DNA from: Filosporella fistucella
Lineage: Eukaryota; Ascomycota; Leotiomycetes; Helotiales
Reading direction: 5' to 3'
NCBI GenBank assembly: GCA_030077755.1
Contig: JAQJZZ010000010.1
Coordinates: forward strand, 930,001-994,000
DNA: 64,000 bases
The notes beneath the pieces were generated by a model, which did not search any database, was not told the DNA's origin, and was given only the letters and a program-made list of their open reading frames with translations. Below are positions 35,272-50,497 of this stretch, piece by piece; the stretch's first letter is position 1; each line of letters starts with the position of its first letter. The position numbers and the translations under genes were made by a program.

Positions 35272-37806
<2,535 letters not shown>

Positions 37807-39061
37807 GTCACCTTCTGGATAAGTAGGCTTCTCACGATGGTGTGAGGCATGAGCAGGTAATGAAAGTACTGGGATGGTATGACATATATGATGAACAGGA
37901 GGCAGTCAATTAGCAGCGAGACGGACCTCCTGAGCAAGGCGTTGTTTTCTGGACCTGAATGATGGTTGAATACCCGAGAATTTGTCACACAAGTTTTCTA
38001 CTTCTTTTTCTTTCTGCTGCTCTCTAAACGTCCTTTTCATGGATGCGTAGGGCCAGATGTTTGAGCTGCTAAGAAGAATCAGCATGATGGCATCTTCATC
38101 TCCTCTCTATATGTGATTGTTGAGATAGGTTGTGTGGAAAGGAATAAGAAGCATATTGCATGGTTTGATAGATTATCAATATTTTGTGCAATGTCAATAT
38201 GTCGTGACAATCGTGATGTCCGTTTCAGTTCCATACATTCGCTGAGCAGTGTTGCTGCTTGCTTGCTTGAGCTAACGATCCTAATATTTTAAGATTTTGC
38301 GCCATAGGCATTTCTTTGGGCTCTCAAAATCCAAACCCGCCTCGATCAATTATGCCTGATTCATGAACCACAAATTCAACAACCTCAAGCTTAGGTACAC
38401 TAGCTTACACTGAGGTGGGACTTAAACAATTCAAAGTTTGCTTGGAATTAGTAGAGTATCAAATTATTCACAATATCTATAGGGTGTATCTTATACTATT
38501 ACTATTTAGCCGTAATCGCACAGACTTAAAATATTAGGCTCGTAAGGAAGCTCTGCAATTTTCTACTGACCACGATTCAAGTAGCACACCAAACCTGTTA
38601 AACTTGTCGATATTGACTTTATGCCTAGTTGCCCTGCTTAATTTGTACACTTTAATTAGATATTAACAGTATTCAAAGTAGGGTCAATTTATTATCGAGG
38701 AAGCTCTACCTACCATTATAATTTGTTACAGATTTATTAGACATTCTTCAAGTGGTCGGCCTTTTTTTGGTCTGTCGAATATAAACTATATCGGGAGCCC
38801 TTTTCCCTTCCACAAAAAGTAACACAAAAGATGTATGAATACCGGTATTAAAAGTTAGGCTTGGAGTCTGTTTTGCTATGCAGCTATCTGAACTGCATTC
38901 TAGAAAACTCCATCTAGGCGATGAAGCTCTCATGCTTCATAACTACTTCTCCTAAAAGTACAATTTTGACCCAACGCCACTAATGTCCCAAACGCCATCG
39001 ACCAAGACTTTCACTTCCTTTCTCATCCACTAGAAAAACTCCCTTGGGTACAACTAAAACA
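37807..39061. other. AT-rich gap between SNF1 and U1-C
   Basis: No gene seen. About 38280-38760 is distinctly AT-rich with many stop codons in all frames, as in decayed or RIP-affected repeats, although no element ends are visible. Confidence 0.5.
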
Positions 39062-39860
39062 TTATCTCCTATCACCACCCTGCTGCCCTTGTCCTTGTCC
39101 ACCCTGTTGATTTCCTGGCGGAGGCACAGGTGGAAAGCCAGGCGGCGGCTGGAATCCACCAGGTAGAGGAGGGAATTGGAAATTGGGTGGCAGACCACCA
39201 GGAGGTGGGAATGGCATGCCTGGCATGGGAGGACCGCCTGGGAAGGGAGGTAATGGCATACCACGACCCAGTGGAGGGGGGATCATACCCGGCATTGGGG
39301 GACCACCTGGGAACTGGGGAAGTGGCATACCACCTGGAAGACCGAATGGAGGTGGTGGGACGCCTGTTTACTTGTTAATTTGAAATACACAGATGAGGAT
39401 CAAAGACGAACCACCGGGGAAAGGAAATGGTGGTGGCGGTTGCACGCCTGGATTTTGACCTAGCATTGGGTTTGAAGATGATTGGCCTTCTGCTGCATAG
39501 GAGGAGGTGATGGAGTCGATAACGGATTGAGCTTTCTCGTGGCCAATTTCTGGGCGATTTTGTTAGCAGAGGGTTGTTAGGAGGAGGGGGAGGAGGCTGA
39601 ATGTACGTTGGTAGTAATCGACGACGTTCCGGAGATGGTTACGACCGCTGTTGTGAGCCTTGCGCACGCTCATTGAATCGTGGGTAAGATACACATCGCA
39701 ATAGTCGCCTAAGAAGTTAGTGAGAGGTCTTCGATAGAGAGCTTCTAGATTGGAGCTTCTATAATGGAGCTTCTAGTTTGCGCCAGACTTACAAAAGACT
39801 GTGAAGGATGTTAGCAGATCTTCGTTATACCGGCAGTATGTTGTACTTACATTTAGGCAT
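39062..39860 (-). CDS. YHC1: U1 snRNP protein C (U1-C), 185 aa, with a 6-nt micro-exon
   Basis: Core U1 snRNP subunit that stabilises pairing of U1 with the 5' splice site. Minus-strand exons are 39851-39860 (10 nt), 39793-39798 (6 nt), 39607-39708, 39412-39549 and 39062-39363; the total is 558 nt with phases closing. The product starts [20 protein letters not shown], followed by [19 protein letters not shown]. This is the C2H2-type U1-C zinc finger with Cys6, Cys9 and the two histidines. After [13 protein letters not shown] comes a long proline/glycine-rich tail with repeated [10 protein letters not shown] units, normal for this family. The micro-exon TCTTTT is forced because exon 1 ends MPK plus t, the family needs FF before CDYC, and it is flanked by CAG and GTAAGT. 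The gene is divergent from ERV25 across 253 bp. Confidence 0.93.
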
Positions 39861-40113
39861 CTTGACGGGTTTGGTACTGAACAAGTTTCTGTGTTGCGAT
39901 CGGATAGATAGGTTCTTGCTCAAAAAGCTCGCGATCTCGAAAGCCCAAATTCAAAAGGCTTCCAGAAGTTCGCGCTCTATTCACGTGACTGAGAACATAA
40001 TCCCTGTCAATTCGAAGGTGCCACGTCTAAAAAGATTCCCCTTTCCAATACGCGACAGCAGCATCACCTAAGCCATCGTCTACTCCAACTGCTCACACGA
40101 CCATCTCTTCGCC
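39861..40113. promoter_or_regulatory. Divergent promoter region, YHC1 / ERV25
   Basis: 253 bp between the start codons of two divergently transcribed genes, so both promoters and leaders must lie here or extend into the coding ends. No TATA consensus is visible on either strand. Confidence 0.5.
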
Positions 40114-40878
40114 ATGGCCATTACCTCGTCTCTGCTGCGTATATTTTGCAGCTTCCTCTTCTTCCTTGCGTGTGCAGAAGCATTGAAATTCGATATTGAA
40201 GCGTTCAGCCAGGGGGATCCGAAGGGGAAGCGATGTATTCGGAATTTTGTGGCTAAGGATACGCTGGTAGTAGTAACAGCTACCGTGGATGGATATAAGG
40301 GGGACGGTATGGTTGTTAACATGCAGGTGAGTGTTTCTGCTGGGTCTAAACTCGGAGGAGTAAATACTAATGAAGCAATGGACAGATCAAAGATGCAGTT
40401 GGCAATGAATATGGAAGGCCGAAGGATGTAGTTGGAGAGAAGAGAATGGCATTTACTTCTCACGCCGATGCCTCATTCGACGTTTGTTTTGAGAACAGTT
40501 TCTCCGGTGGTATGTATATTGATCTGCAGGCAATGACAAAACTTACATGCTCTAGGTCGGGGAGTCAGTCATCCGTTCCGCCATGTTGAACTCGATATCG
40601 ATATCGGAGCTGATGCCAAAGATTGGTCCGCTGTTCAAGCAACCGAGAAACTGAAGCCAGTAGAAACAGAATTACGGCGCATTGAGGAGATGGTTGCTGA
40701 GATTGTGGCCGAGATGGATTACCTCCGAACGCGAGAGCAGAAGCTGAGAGACACAAACGAGAGCACGAACACAAGAGTTAAGTGGTTTGCTTTCGGAACT
40801 ATGGGTATGCTAGTTGCGTTGGGAGCGTGGCAAGTCATTTACTTGAGGGCGTACTTCAGGTCGAAGCATCTCATCTAG
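40114..40878 (+). CDS. ERV25: p24-family ER vesicle protein Erv25, 219 aa
   Basis: Type I membrane cargo adaptor of COPII vesicles cycling between ER and Golgi, partner of Emp24. Exons are 40114-40326, 40386-40509 and 40556-40878 (660 nt). A signal peptide ends near ACAEA. The GOLD domain begins [20 protein letters not shown] and ends at [12 protein letters not shown], giving the two conserved cysteines. The segments [50 protein letters not shown] and [14 protein letters not shown] follow Erv25 closely. A single transmembrane helix ([20 protein letters not shown]) precedes the short cytosolic tail [10 protein letters not shown], which has the paired aromatic and basic residues for coat binding. 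Confidence 0.95.
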
Positions 40879-41458
40879 ACGATGGCTTTGGGATGGCAGG
40901 AAGGGCGCCGGCGCAGATGGTTCTACGGCATTTGAACCTTGTGTTACTAGAGGATGTAGAAAATAGGTATATAATGACAACAAGGAGAGGTATGCGATGC
41001 TCGAAATTACACCTCTACATACCAGGAAACGTGACCTACAGGGAGGTTTAATAGAGGGCGAGGCAATAGCTCTGAGTTGGAAGATCTCAAATTAGGTACT
41101 GAATAGATGAGGTATTGGATGCACGTTATTTTATGCGAAGGGTTCATTCAAAAAAAGGGCAATTAGCAAGTGCAAATTGATAATTGTCACTAAGTACAAA
41201 GTAGTTTGGCACAAGAAGAGATGCAAAGGAGTCATGAGTACATTGCAGCTCAGAAGAATCCCTTTATGGTAATTTCTTAGATTACCAACTCAGCCAAATA
41301 CAACAAACGATCATGTCACTTAGGAAAGCCATATTTATCGTCAAGAAACAACATAACTACTTCTTGTACCCCCTCACAATTTCGATTTCTCGTCTGAAGC
41401 ACTACTTTTACAATTAGTGAGTATTTCAATTTCTATATCCCTCTCCCACATCGCCTAC
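40879..41458. other. Convergent gap, ERV25 / GFA-like gene
   Basis: 3' flanks of two convergent genes. Nothing else seen. Confidence 0.6.
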
Positions 41459-41972
41459 CTACGGCATAGTAGCAAAAGTCTGAGCAACTTCCTTCTCCCA
41501 CGGCAAGCGATCCTTTCCATAAATCTCAGCAGAAGGTTTGATGTTCTTGGCGTCCTCGAGAAGCGCTGTTCTTACAACAATTTGATCGGGGGCCACCATT
41601 TGATGGTGATAGACATGGCAGGTACAGTTTGGACAATAGTAACAGTTCACAGCCTTGCCTACATGTTGTGTTAGTAAGGCGTGTCAGACAATGCTATTCA
41701 TCTTACCAGAGTCTCCATAGTAGGTGTATACTTTGAGATCACCCTTTGTGACCTTTAGGTTATCCTTTGGGACAATCTTTGGAGCGTTAGTAAATGTTCG
41801 GTCACCTTGAAAGGTTACACAAGTTTGAAGGAATTTATACTTGATTGAGAGTGAACGTCCCACCCGACAACTGCTTGCAGGTGTCGCAATGGCAGAGAAT
41901 GTGGGAGCGATCAGTAAGCTTGACATCCCATTCGGTTTGGCCGCAGTGGCACTTGGCGTGATCGGTTGACAT
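41459..41972 (-). CDS. GFA/CENP-V-family zinc protein, 133 aa
   Basis: Small protein of the Mss4-like fold family that includes glutathione-dependent formaldehyde-activating enzyme and CENP-V domains. Minus-strand exons are 41841-41972, 41707-41776 and 41459-41658 (402 nt). The start MSTDHAKCHCGQTEWDVKL gives the first CxC zinc pair (CHC). ILCHCDTCKQLSGG supplies the CxxC and SGG core, and NCYYCPNCTCHVYHH the last cysteines. The fold is clear. The in vivo reaction is not, because most fungal members of this family have no tested substrate. Confidence 0.88.
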
Positions 41973-43958
41973 GATTTTGGATTTTTGTAATATCTGAATG
42001 TGGAAAGATTGGAGAATGATGTATAGTGGCGTTTCTGAAAAGAGGAATAACTTAAGAGCTTCTTCTATATATACCTTATGAGATGTTCCGGGAGAGAGGG
42101 GTTTTAAGCTACGTCAGCCATGGGTGTTAAGAGGGGCGTGTACCGTACCAGGAGCCACCAGTACTCAAAACTCCAACACTTGTCGTGCTTAGGATAAAAC
42201 CTAAAGCGTTAAAGGCTCATGATTTGACATTGGGATTGTTCCGAATCATAGTTGGAAGAGGGGTAAAAGGTTTGGTTTCGGGGTTGTTGATCCTTGGCTA
42301 ACAAGCATAGATTTGAATTTTGATGCATAGATGCAGCTCTATGATTCGAATAGCCTATGAATTTTGGCTTTTGTGGGGTAGCTCCCAGAGCTGCACCTCA
42401 ATGTCCCTACGAATGATGTGGGGCTCCAGCAATTGCTGTCATCTCGCTGATGGTCTGAGCAGACGATTACTGCAGATGTAATATTGACATTCCGAGAAGT
42501 ATCCGAATCGATCCCGTTGCGTCCGCGTGGATGCGATGTCAAGAAATCCCTACCAACAAATGAGCAACCCGGGGGTCCGCGAGGTATAATTTGGAATAAT
42601 TTTTCAAATTTCAAAGAAAGGCAGACAAGTACATGAAATAAAGTATCTTGTGGCATTGTTTACTATAGTGCGAAGTGATAGGTCTGTATGAGATGTCTGA
42701 GGGAGGCCCTTTGCCTAGTAAAGTTCGCAACTTTGCTTCAAACAGGGAGATTTTCGACCTCAAAACTCCGCTATAAGCTCGGGTTTCGGTCCTGGTGACT
42801 TGTCCTGAGGAGCTCATTGCCTGGCTCCTACTTTCAAGCAGCAGGAACCTCTGTCCCAACCTGGCGTATTGATCCCATTGAAATGACGAAACTTCGTGAC
42901 TCGCACATGGATGGGCAGTTGTGGGACCATCAGATAATCCGAAGGTACTACAATTGATAATTCGGAGCGGAAGAGGAAAATTACATTCAGTTGCATACCT
43001 AGAAAAGGAGACCAACGGAAAAGGAAGGAAGAAGACAGAAACAGCATTGGGGTCTAGGGAAGTCGATCCATCTTATTATACTCACGACGAGCCATCAAGG
43101 TGTCGGAAATGACACAGACCTGCCAAAAAGGAATAGGGAGACTTTTTTCGATGCAACTGAATAGTCCACGAAGGTGAGAATAGAAACAATGAGCTATGTA
43201 CGGAGGAAGATAGAGCGATGTCTATTTAAACTACTTGACTATGTTGTTCAGTAATCTACTTGCATCCTGAAGCAGAGGAGGCTGCGATTCGGATATAAAG
43301 CGGCATGCCGCTCATAGGGGACTCAAAGATGGGTGGCTCGCGGTGGACCAAAAAAAGCGGAACACAATAGCGATGTGAGTGTATCCTCACCAGAATTCAG
43401 CATTTAGAAGTATAACCCGAATTTCAAATAACCTACAGAAATCGCAAAAATAGCCACAGAAATTAACGTAGCCTAAATTAGCTCTTTTATCTTATGTTTT
43501 ACTCTTGTATATATTGAACCTGATTTTAGAAAGCAAGATCGGGTAGAGAAGTGAGAGGGTAACTTTTTGAGGTGTTTTCTCGGCAAAATCGTGATGCTAT
43601 CTTGCCCCGCTTTTCTTGTCTACCGTGATGGTGGGTTCACAAGGAGGTAGATAATTACATCCTCAATGATTCCAATAAGCACCGAGCTTGATAATCTTGA
43701 TACTCCGCTGCGTCAAGCATTAGTTCGACTGCAGACTGCAGACTGCAGATCGGTATCTAACTTCACAACTCAAGCAGCTACGGCTTAATTTCAGCTAACG
43801 CCGCTTCAGGCAATTTTTTAGCACTCGCACGTGACTTTCAGAGTATCGATAAGATTGTTGCGCTTATCTTAGCGCCATTGGAAAATAAAAAATCTAGCTT
43901 CCTCAAAAATCAAATCCTCAATCAAGCAAGCAGCACATATTGAACCACCGACGCAAAC
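41973..43958. other. 2-kb gene-poor stretch before HAS1
   Basis: No supported gene. Overlapping minus-strand frames at 42339-43047 have no family signature. A short tandem repeat lies at 43727-43747. The last 100 bases are the A/C-rich HAS1 leader. Confidence 0.5.
43727..43747. repeat. Three copies of GACTGCA
   Basis: Perfect 7-bp tandem repeat, three units, in the intergenic region about 210 bp upstream of the HAS1 start. Confidence 0.85.
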
Positions 43959-45835
43959 ATGGACTCCGCCGACTTACAGAGTAAAAAGCGCAAGAGAAAG
44001 CATGGTAGTTCGAAGCCAGAAAAGACCGAGACAATCACCGAAGTCAATGGATCAAGTCCTGCACCTGAAGTTCCACTGAAATCGAAGAAGTCGAAATCCG
44101 AAAAAGAGCACAAAAAATCGAAGAAAGTCAAGAAAGTTCATGAATCAGACGCGGAAGAAGAAACATTCGAAGACGATGGACCACCAAATGCCTCCGCTGA
44201 AGACGCCTGGGAAGATGATGAGGAGCTCGTCGCGGCTCAGCCAAATGATGACAACGAGGGAGACGAAGACGAGGGGCCAGATTTGGCGGAAGGAGGACTT
44301 CCAGGGTCTGGTGAACTATCGTTGCCAATTGTTGGTGTACAGGCCACAAAATTCAGCGACCTGAATCTGTCGGAGAAGACTATGAAGGCGATTGCGGACA
44401 TGAAATTTGAGAATATGACCGAAATCCAGCAGCGAGGTATTCCGCCCCTACTGGCTGGACGAGATGTCCTGGGTGCTGCAAAGACTGGTTCCGGCAAGAC
44501 TCTCTCCTTCTTAATTCCTGCAGTGGAGATGCTTCACTCGCTCAAGTTTAAGCCGAGAAATGGAACCGGAGTTATTGTCGTTTCCCCTACGAGAGAACTG
44601 GCACTACAAATCTTTGGAGTCGCTCGAGAACTGATGGCGCATCATTCCCAGACATATGGCATAGTTATTGGTGGTGCTAATCGGAGAGCCGAGGCGGAGA
44701 AGCTTGCTAAGGGTGTCAATTTATTGATTGCTACACCTGGTCGATTGCTGGATCATTTACAAAACACCCCAGGATTTGTTTTTAAGAATCTGAAGGCTTT
44801 GGTCATCGACGAAGCTGATCGAATACTGGAAATTGGTTTCGAAGACGAGATGAGACAGATTGTCAAAATTCTACCCAAGGATGAGAGACAAACTATGCTC
44901 TTCTCAGCGACGCAGACTACAAAAGTTGAGGACCTTGCACGGATATCTTTACGAGCAGGACCTTTATACATCAATGTCGACGACAAAAAGGAGCACAGTA
45001 CAGTTGAGGGTCTGGAGCAGGGCTACGTGGTATGCGACTCCGACAAGAGATTTTTGTTACTATTTTCTTTCCTCAAACGGAATAAGTCAAAGAAGATTAT
45101 CGTCTTCTTCTCCAGTTGTGCCTGCGTGAAATATCACGCTGAACTTCTCAACTACATCGATCTTCCTGTCTTAGATTTGCATGGAAAGCAGAAGCAACAG
45201 AAACGTACGAATACATTTTTCGAATTCTGCAATGCTAAACAAGGCACCTTGATTTGCACAGATGTTGCAGCTAGAGGTTTAGATGTAAGTACTTTTGAAG
45301 AATCAAATAAAATTTGTCTAACAGCTACCAGATCCCGGACGTTGACTGGATTGTCCAATTTGACCCTCCTGATGATCCAAGGGATTATATTCACCGCGTT
45401 GGTCGTACCGCCAGAGGTTCCAACGGCAAAGGTCGCTCCTTAATGTTCCTTCAACCTTCAGAGGTCGGTTTCCTTACCCATCTGAAGACCGCTCGTGTCC
45501 CTGTTGTCGAATTCGATTTCCCAGCCAAGAAAATTGTGAATGTGCAATCCCAGCTCGAGAAACTCATTTCTCAGAACTATTACCTGAATAAGAGTGCCAA
45601 GGATGGTTATAGGAGTTATCTACAAGCCTACGCAAGCCACAGCCTTAGAACTATTTTTGATGTGCACAAATTAGATTTGGTCAAGGTTGCAAAGAGCTTT
45701 GGATTTAATGCTCCTCCAAGAGTGGATTTGACCTTGGGGGCTAGTATGAGTAGGGACAAGAAGACTCAGGGAAGAAGAGCTTACGGAAGTCAGCCCAAGC
45801 AAGGAGGAAGTTTCAAGAAGAGGGGTACATATTGA
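43959..45835 (+). CDS. HAS1: DEAD-box RNA helicase Has1, 609 aa
   Basis: Nucleolar ATP-dependent RNA helicase for 40S and 60S ribosome biogenesis. Exon 1 is 43959-45284, the intron is 45285-45331 and exon 2 is 45332-45835 (1830 nt). The N-terminal 120 residues are lysine-rich then acidic. The Q motif follows [20 protein letters not shown]. Walker A is AAKTGSGKT (173-181), PTRELA and TPGR follow, DEAD is at 284-287 and SAT at 316-318. After the intron, [20 protein letters not shown] and RTAR complete the helicase core. The C-terminal [20 protein letters not shown] and [14 protein letters not shown] is the Has1-type DUF4217 region, and the basic tail ends [10 protein letters not shown]. The junction gives AARGLDIPDVDW, as expected. 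Confidence 0.96.
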
Positions 45836-46204
45836 GACGTGAGAGACTAGTTGATACCTTGTAGCATTCCAGGCGTTTTTACGAGCAATTTGCCACCAGC
45901 GTTCAATGTGGTAGAAGAATGAAAGATTATAAATACAGACCCAGGTCAAGTCTCATTATGTGCTCTATTCATTGGGCTATCTATATCTGGCTCGCACAAC
46001 AGTGGTATTTTCCTCGTCACGCAAAAGCAAATATGTCTACCCCAAACGCACTTAGGCCATTGCCTAGACTTTTTAGTGTACAATCCAATGGGAGACGATT
46101 GGAAACCTCCCAGCGTCGGTGAAGACGGACGTGAAAATCGTGGCAAAATAATCGCATTCCACCTCTCCTAGACAAACATAATCCTAGAAAACATAACGCA
46201 TCTT
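45836..46204. other. Convergent gap, HAS1 / JmjC gene
   Basis: 3' flanks of two convergent genes, with no other feature. Confidence 0.6.
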
Positions 46205-49200
46205 CTACGACGGCCTCCCTCTTCTAGCTGTCATACCCCTGGGTCTACCACGACCTCTTAGGGACGAGCTGCCGCCACGAATCGCCTTTTTAGGATCTCG
46301 AATGGCAGGAATACTCTCATCAGACGATGATTCATCAGTTTCCGAGTCATCTGATTGTGCAAAACCGATCTGCTCGGGCTCGGATTCTGGACTGTCCAAG
46401 CGAACGACTGTTGGGCCTTTCTTCAATGGTGATACTTTCGGGGTGACATGAGCGGGGGCTATCCTGGCAGACAGAGTAACGGAAGTACGTGGAACATTCA
46501 CCGTCCTGAACTGTACACTGTGCTCTTTGCCATTTACACTTGTGAACCCGGCAGGACTGGCAGCCACTGGAGTCTTCAAAATAGACTTTGGGATCGTCTC
46601 AGGAACAGATGGCGTGCTGCTTCCACTAGCGACCGGTGGAGCTGGAGTCGATGCCGATTGCTTTTTGGCCACAATCCTGAACGATTTTCCCTTCAGAGCC
46701 AGTTTCTCCTTCAACGAGAGAAGTTTCGGTACGGCAGGTGCCACTGCTGCTGGCGACTTCATTGGGGTAGGACCATCCAGCTGCTGACTCTTTGGGGGTC
46801 TACCTCTTCCCCTACGCTTTGGAGGTGTTTCTCCAGATACAGCATTGCTGACCAAAGACTTAGCAACAGGTTGGTTAGCTGGCTGAGGGGTGGCATGAGA
46901 AGGAGAATGGATTGGTTCTGTGATAGGAGTGAACTTGGCAGGCTCTGAAGTTTGGGCGTGGTTTGCCGATTCCGAAGGTCGTTCGCTCTCTTCTCGCACG
47001 CTCTGATATCTCTCAATAGGTTCACCAAAAAGACTATCTTTATTACTATCAATAGTCATACCACTGCCATATTCGTTCTCTGAATCAGAGGATATTTCAT
47101 GAATGGAAGTGGATCCTGTATCACCATTAATAGATCCGCGACTTCGGCAAGTCCTCTCTGGCACGTCCTCCGGAATTTCGAGACCAGCTTCCTGAGCCAC
47201 CTTTCGAGCCAGCCATGCTGACTTTCGAGGTGCTTTTGGTGTCATAGATGTAGCCAATGGCGACTCGGCTGCAGCCGAATCCTGAGTACGCAAGCCTTTC
47301 CTTTTCTCGGACTCCTCTTTTGGTGGCCTTCCCCTCGATTTTGGCTTGTTGATACGGCGCATGGCTTGGGCAGCCAACTCACCCAAATCAGAGTCAGCAT
47401 TTTGGCCGAGTGATTTGCGCTCGTGGCTTCGGGGAACCAGACTAGAAGGACCCTCATCTTCCTCAATCGGCACCGCATCTTCGCCAAGATCAGTGTATAT
47501 TTTAGGCTGACCTACACTACGTCGTGGAGGTCTCTTCTCAGGTCTTTCCGGGAACGACACGATATCACCGTCCTCTTGCTTATTCTTCTTCGATTGCGCA
47601 CGTAGCTTCTGGCGTTTCGAGGTGAAGAACTCCACGTCATCATCGTCCTCTCTAACCCCAATCTTTCTGCGCTTCTTAGAGTTGTCAGGTTCAACTATTT
47701 GAGGGAGAAGATCCGAAAACGCTAAGTTCGGGTTCGAGGCCAACATCGCAGGTTGTGGTTCTTCAAATGAACCATTGGCATCGGGAGAATCGTATATGAT
47801 TTGGTCAACACCGTTTCCTTGCTGGTAATAACCTATACCCATCATGCGAGGTTGGGTAATGTGAGATGGCTCTGGGTATGATGACTCAGGATCTACCATG
47901 TTTACGATGGGTGCAAATAATCCTGTTGGGTAATTTGCAGTCTGTCGATTATACTGGTCGTCGTGGCCGATATCATCTAGGTCATAATGTCCATCCATCC
48001 AACCAGGGGTGAATTCTTCGCCGTTTGCATGTGATGCATACTGATCTACTCCATTCTCTCCGGTAGTTGTAGGATCAAAAAGAGTCCTGTCAAGGTCACC
48101 ATTTGCAGTTGCGAGCGGAGCTTCACCACGAAGTTCGGGATCAATATCTTGCAAGGCACGAGTATGCTCATCAATTTCAATGTGTTCGTCGTGTGCAACT
48201 TGACCATTTGTCAACGGGTCACCATTCTCGGCCTCGTCGGGACCCGGTATGTAATTTCCTTCTATTGTATCAACACGAGCTTTGTCAGCCTCTGCCTTCT
48301 CCTTCAGTCTCTGCATTCGAACAGATTCGTGAGGTTTGTCCGTATTTTCGTCTCGAAGCCATGTCAAATTAGTTTTCGAAAAATCCACTAGACTTTCTAC
48401 ACTTCGGTAGTCGGCTACTTTCCTGGTGTCGTGGCCAAGTAGGGTTCCTTTGGGTTGGTAAGGGGTTTGGACGTTGCCTTTGCGGCACTTAGAGCAAGAG
48501 CAGATTTTCAGGCATCTCGGACACTCCCATTCCTTGTCTTCCATAACAGTTTGTGGCATTAGATCGAAAGCCCGCCATAAAACTCCGTAACAGTATGCAA
48601 GGTTGCACGTAGTGCAAAACGCAAGCTTCCAATTCCACTCTTGATGGAAGCAGATATGGCAAGAGTGTGTCTTATCCTTGTCTGCAAGCACCTTTCTTCG
48701 GACCATCTTTTGTTTCTTCCCTCCCCTACGAGTCTTCAGTCGACCTTCATCATCAACCTCCGGTTCAATGTCAGACATCTCAGGGGTAAGCTCTTTCGGC
48801 TTAGTGATATCTGTCCAAGGGCGGAGTTTTAATTGCTCTTGGCAAACCTCCGCAATTGGCCTCTTTCCGTAATGCTTCCGCGCAATATCGATAGGTTGAG
48901 GGGATCTGAACTTGTCGAAGTATCCATCAAATTGGACGACAATGTTCCGCCATCGTTCATATTCCTGAACCAGCGTCGACCAATCCCATTGTTCTACCCA
49001 ACTCAAGTTGGAAATGCAGGCACACGAACGACCCATAGCATAGCAATCCATGCAGACATCATACGTATCCTCCTCTCCATTATCTCCGTACAGAATGCAA
49101 GACTTGCAAGTGAGAAAGCGATTGAAAATGCTGCAACGGCAGTATGAGCAAGTGACGTTGGAATCGTACTTTACAAATTCTACGTCTGTTTCCGGCATTT

Positions 49201-50497
49201 TGGGTGAGAACATTTCACTGACCAGTACCTCCTGGTACAAGAGAAACAGACGTTTGAAGTCTTCCAGAAGCTGCTTGATCCGCCCGTATTTCCACATCTT
49301 AGGTTCAACGGTGTCCCGCTGAAGGAGATCGTAATAATTCTGTAAAGTATAGTAAATGATCGCTTTGCACTTGTACTGCTCGTCCCGACACACAAGGCGT
49401 GCGCGTGGCAATGCTTCGTGCAAAGCAAGTTCCAGAGTATCAACAGTAGTGCGGTTCCAGGCAGCTTTGATGGTGCGAGTCCCTCGATTCCAAACCTGAT
49501 GCGGAGCGAGTGGTGGGATGAGGATCAAATCGCCAACCCTCTGTTCCACAACCCAAACATTGAACGGGGCTTTCTTCCAAGCATTTACTTGTGCAAAATG
49601 CTTTTCGACCTCAACGTCGTGACCAAGCATTGACAGGAAGAATTCGGATACTAGTTCACGTTCTTTCGTCTCCGTCATAAACCAGATGCTGCTCCCAGCT
49701 TTCTCGCGGCCGTTATCTGCAGATGCTTCGACCATGATGTTATGGCCTAAACTTGCACACATTTCTCGATGAGCAGGAGTATATGTACCCTCATGGCCAA
49801 CATAACACATCATGTTCTCCGCGCGCATCTCAGGTGGGAGACTGGACATTAAATCACCGGCTGGTGCAACACCTTTCCCATAAACCATCTGGCCGTATTC
49901 ATTTGGCTCACGGATTGCTCCATCACCGCCGGTTCGAGATTCCATACAATCGTTAAGATAATATACACATTCGGGAATGGTTTGCTGCAAATGATCGGCC
50001 CAAGGCTCGGGGCAGTCAATATCTTTCATGTACAATCGCTGGCGTTTCGGGTCCTTGTATGTAGAGGCCGTAAATTGACGAGTGAGTTGGTCCATAGATC
50101 TGAGGTAGTGACCCATAGTCATTGGAATATCGACACCATTGGGAATATCTCGAATTTTCTCCGCTGTATAACTACGTCAGTCGACTGCTTGTAACAAGAG
50201 TTCCAATCGACGCGAGCAGAACCTACGTTTCGTTCCAAGGTTGCCCTCTAGCCATTTTCGACTAAAGAGCCACGGTGGAAGACTTGCTCCCCAGTCTTCG
50301 ATAACCAGTGGTTTCCCGCTCTGTATTACTACAGCTAAGACGAGTGCCTCAAAACTTTGAATGGAGTGCTCCTTCAGCTTTGCTGTAGACAATCTCGTCA
50401 CGAAATCGAAATTATTTGTGCTGTCAACGAGCGCTTCCAAGTCGAATTCGGGGGAAATGGGCACAAATTGCGCCTGAGGATGTGAGGAGGAAGGCAT
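46205..50497 (-). CDS. JmjC-domain chromatin protein with cysteine-rich zinc finger and AT-hooks, 1409 aa
   Basis: Minus-strand exons are 50227-50497 and 46205-50163 with a 63-bp intron (4230 nt). A JmjC fold lies at about residues 110-330. A candidate iron site is His222-x-Glu224 in TYTPAHREMC, with His312 in PPLAPHQVW, so a 2-oxoglutarate-dependent demethylase or hydroxylase is likely. A Cys-rich segment follows (CSYCRCSIFNRFLTCKSC). Then comes CHICFHQEWNWKLAFC with CTTCNLAYC, CPRCLKICSCSKCRKG, resembling the zf-4CXXC_R1 finger. The acidic disordered C-terminal half carries AT-hook cores: KSRGRPPK (about 47320-47345), RRGRGRPPK (about 46790-46815) and two near the end (GRGRPRG, RRGRPS). It probably binds AT-rich DNA and modifies chromatin. 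Which fungal JmjC class it belongs to (for example DMM-1-like or another) I cannot decide. Confidence 0.88.
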
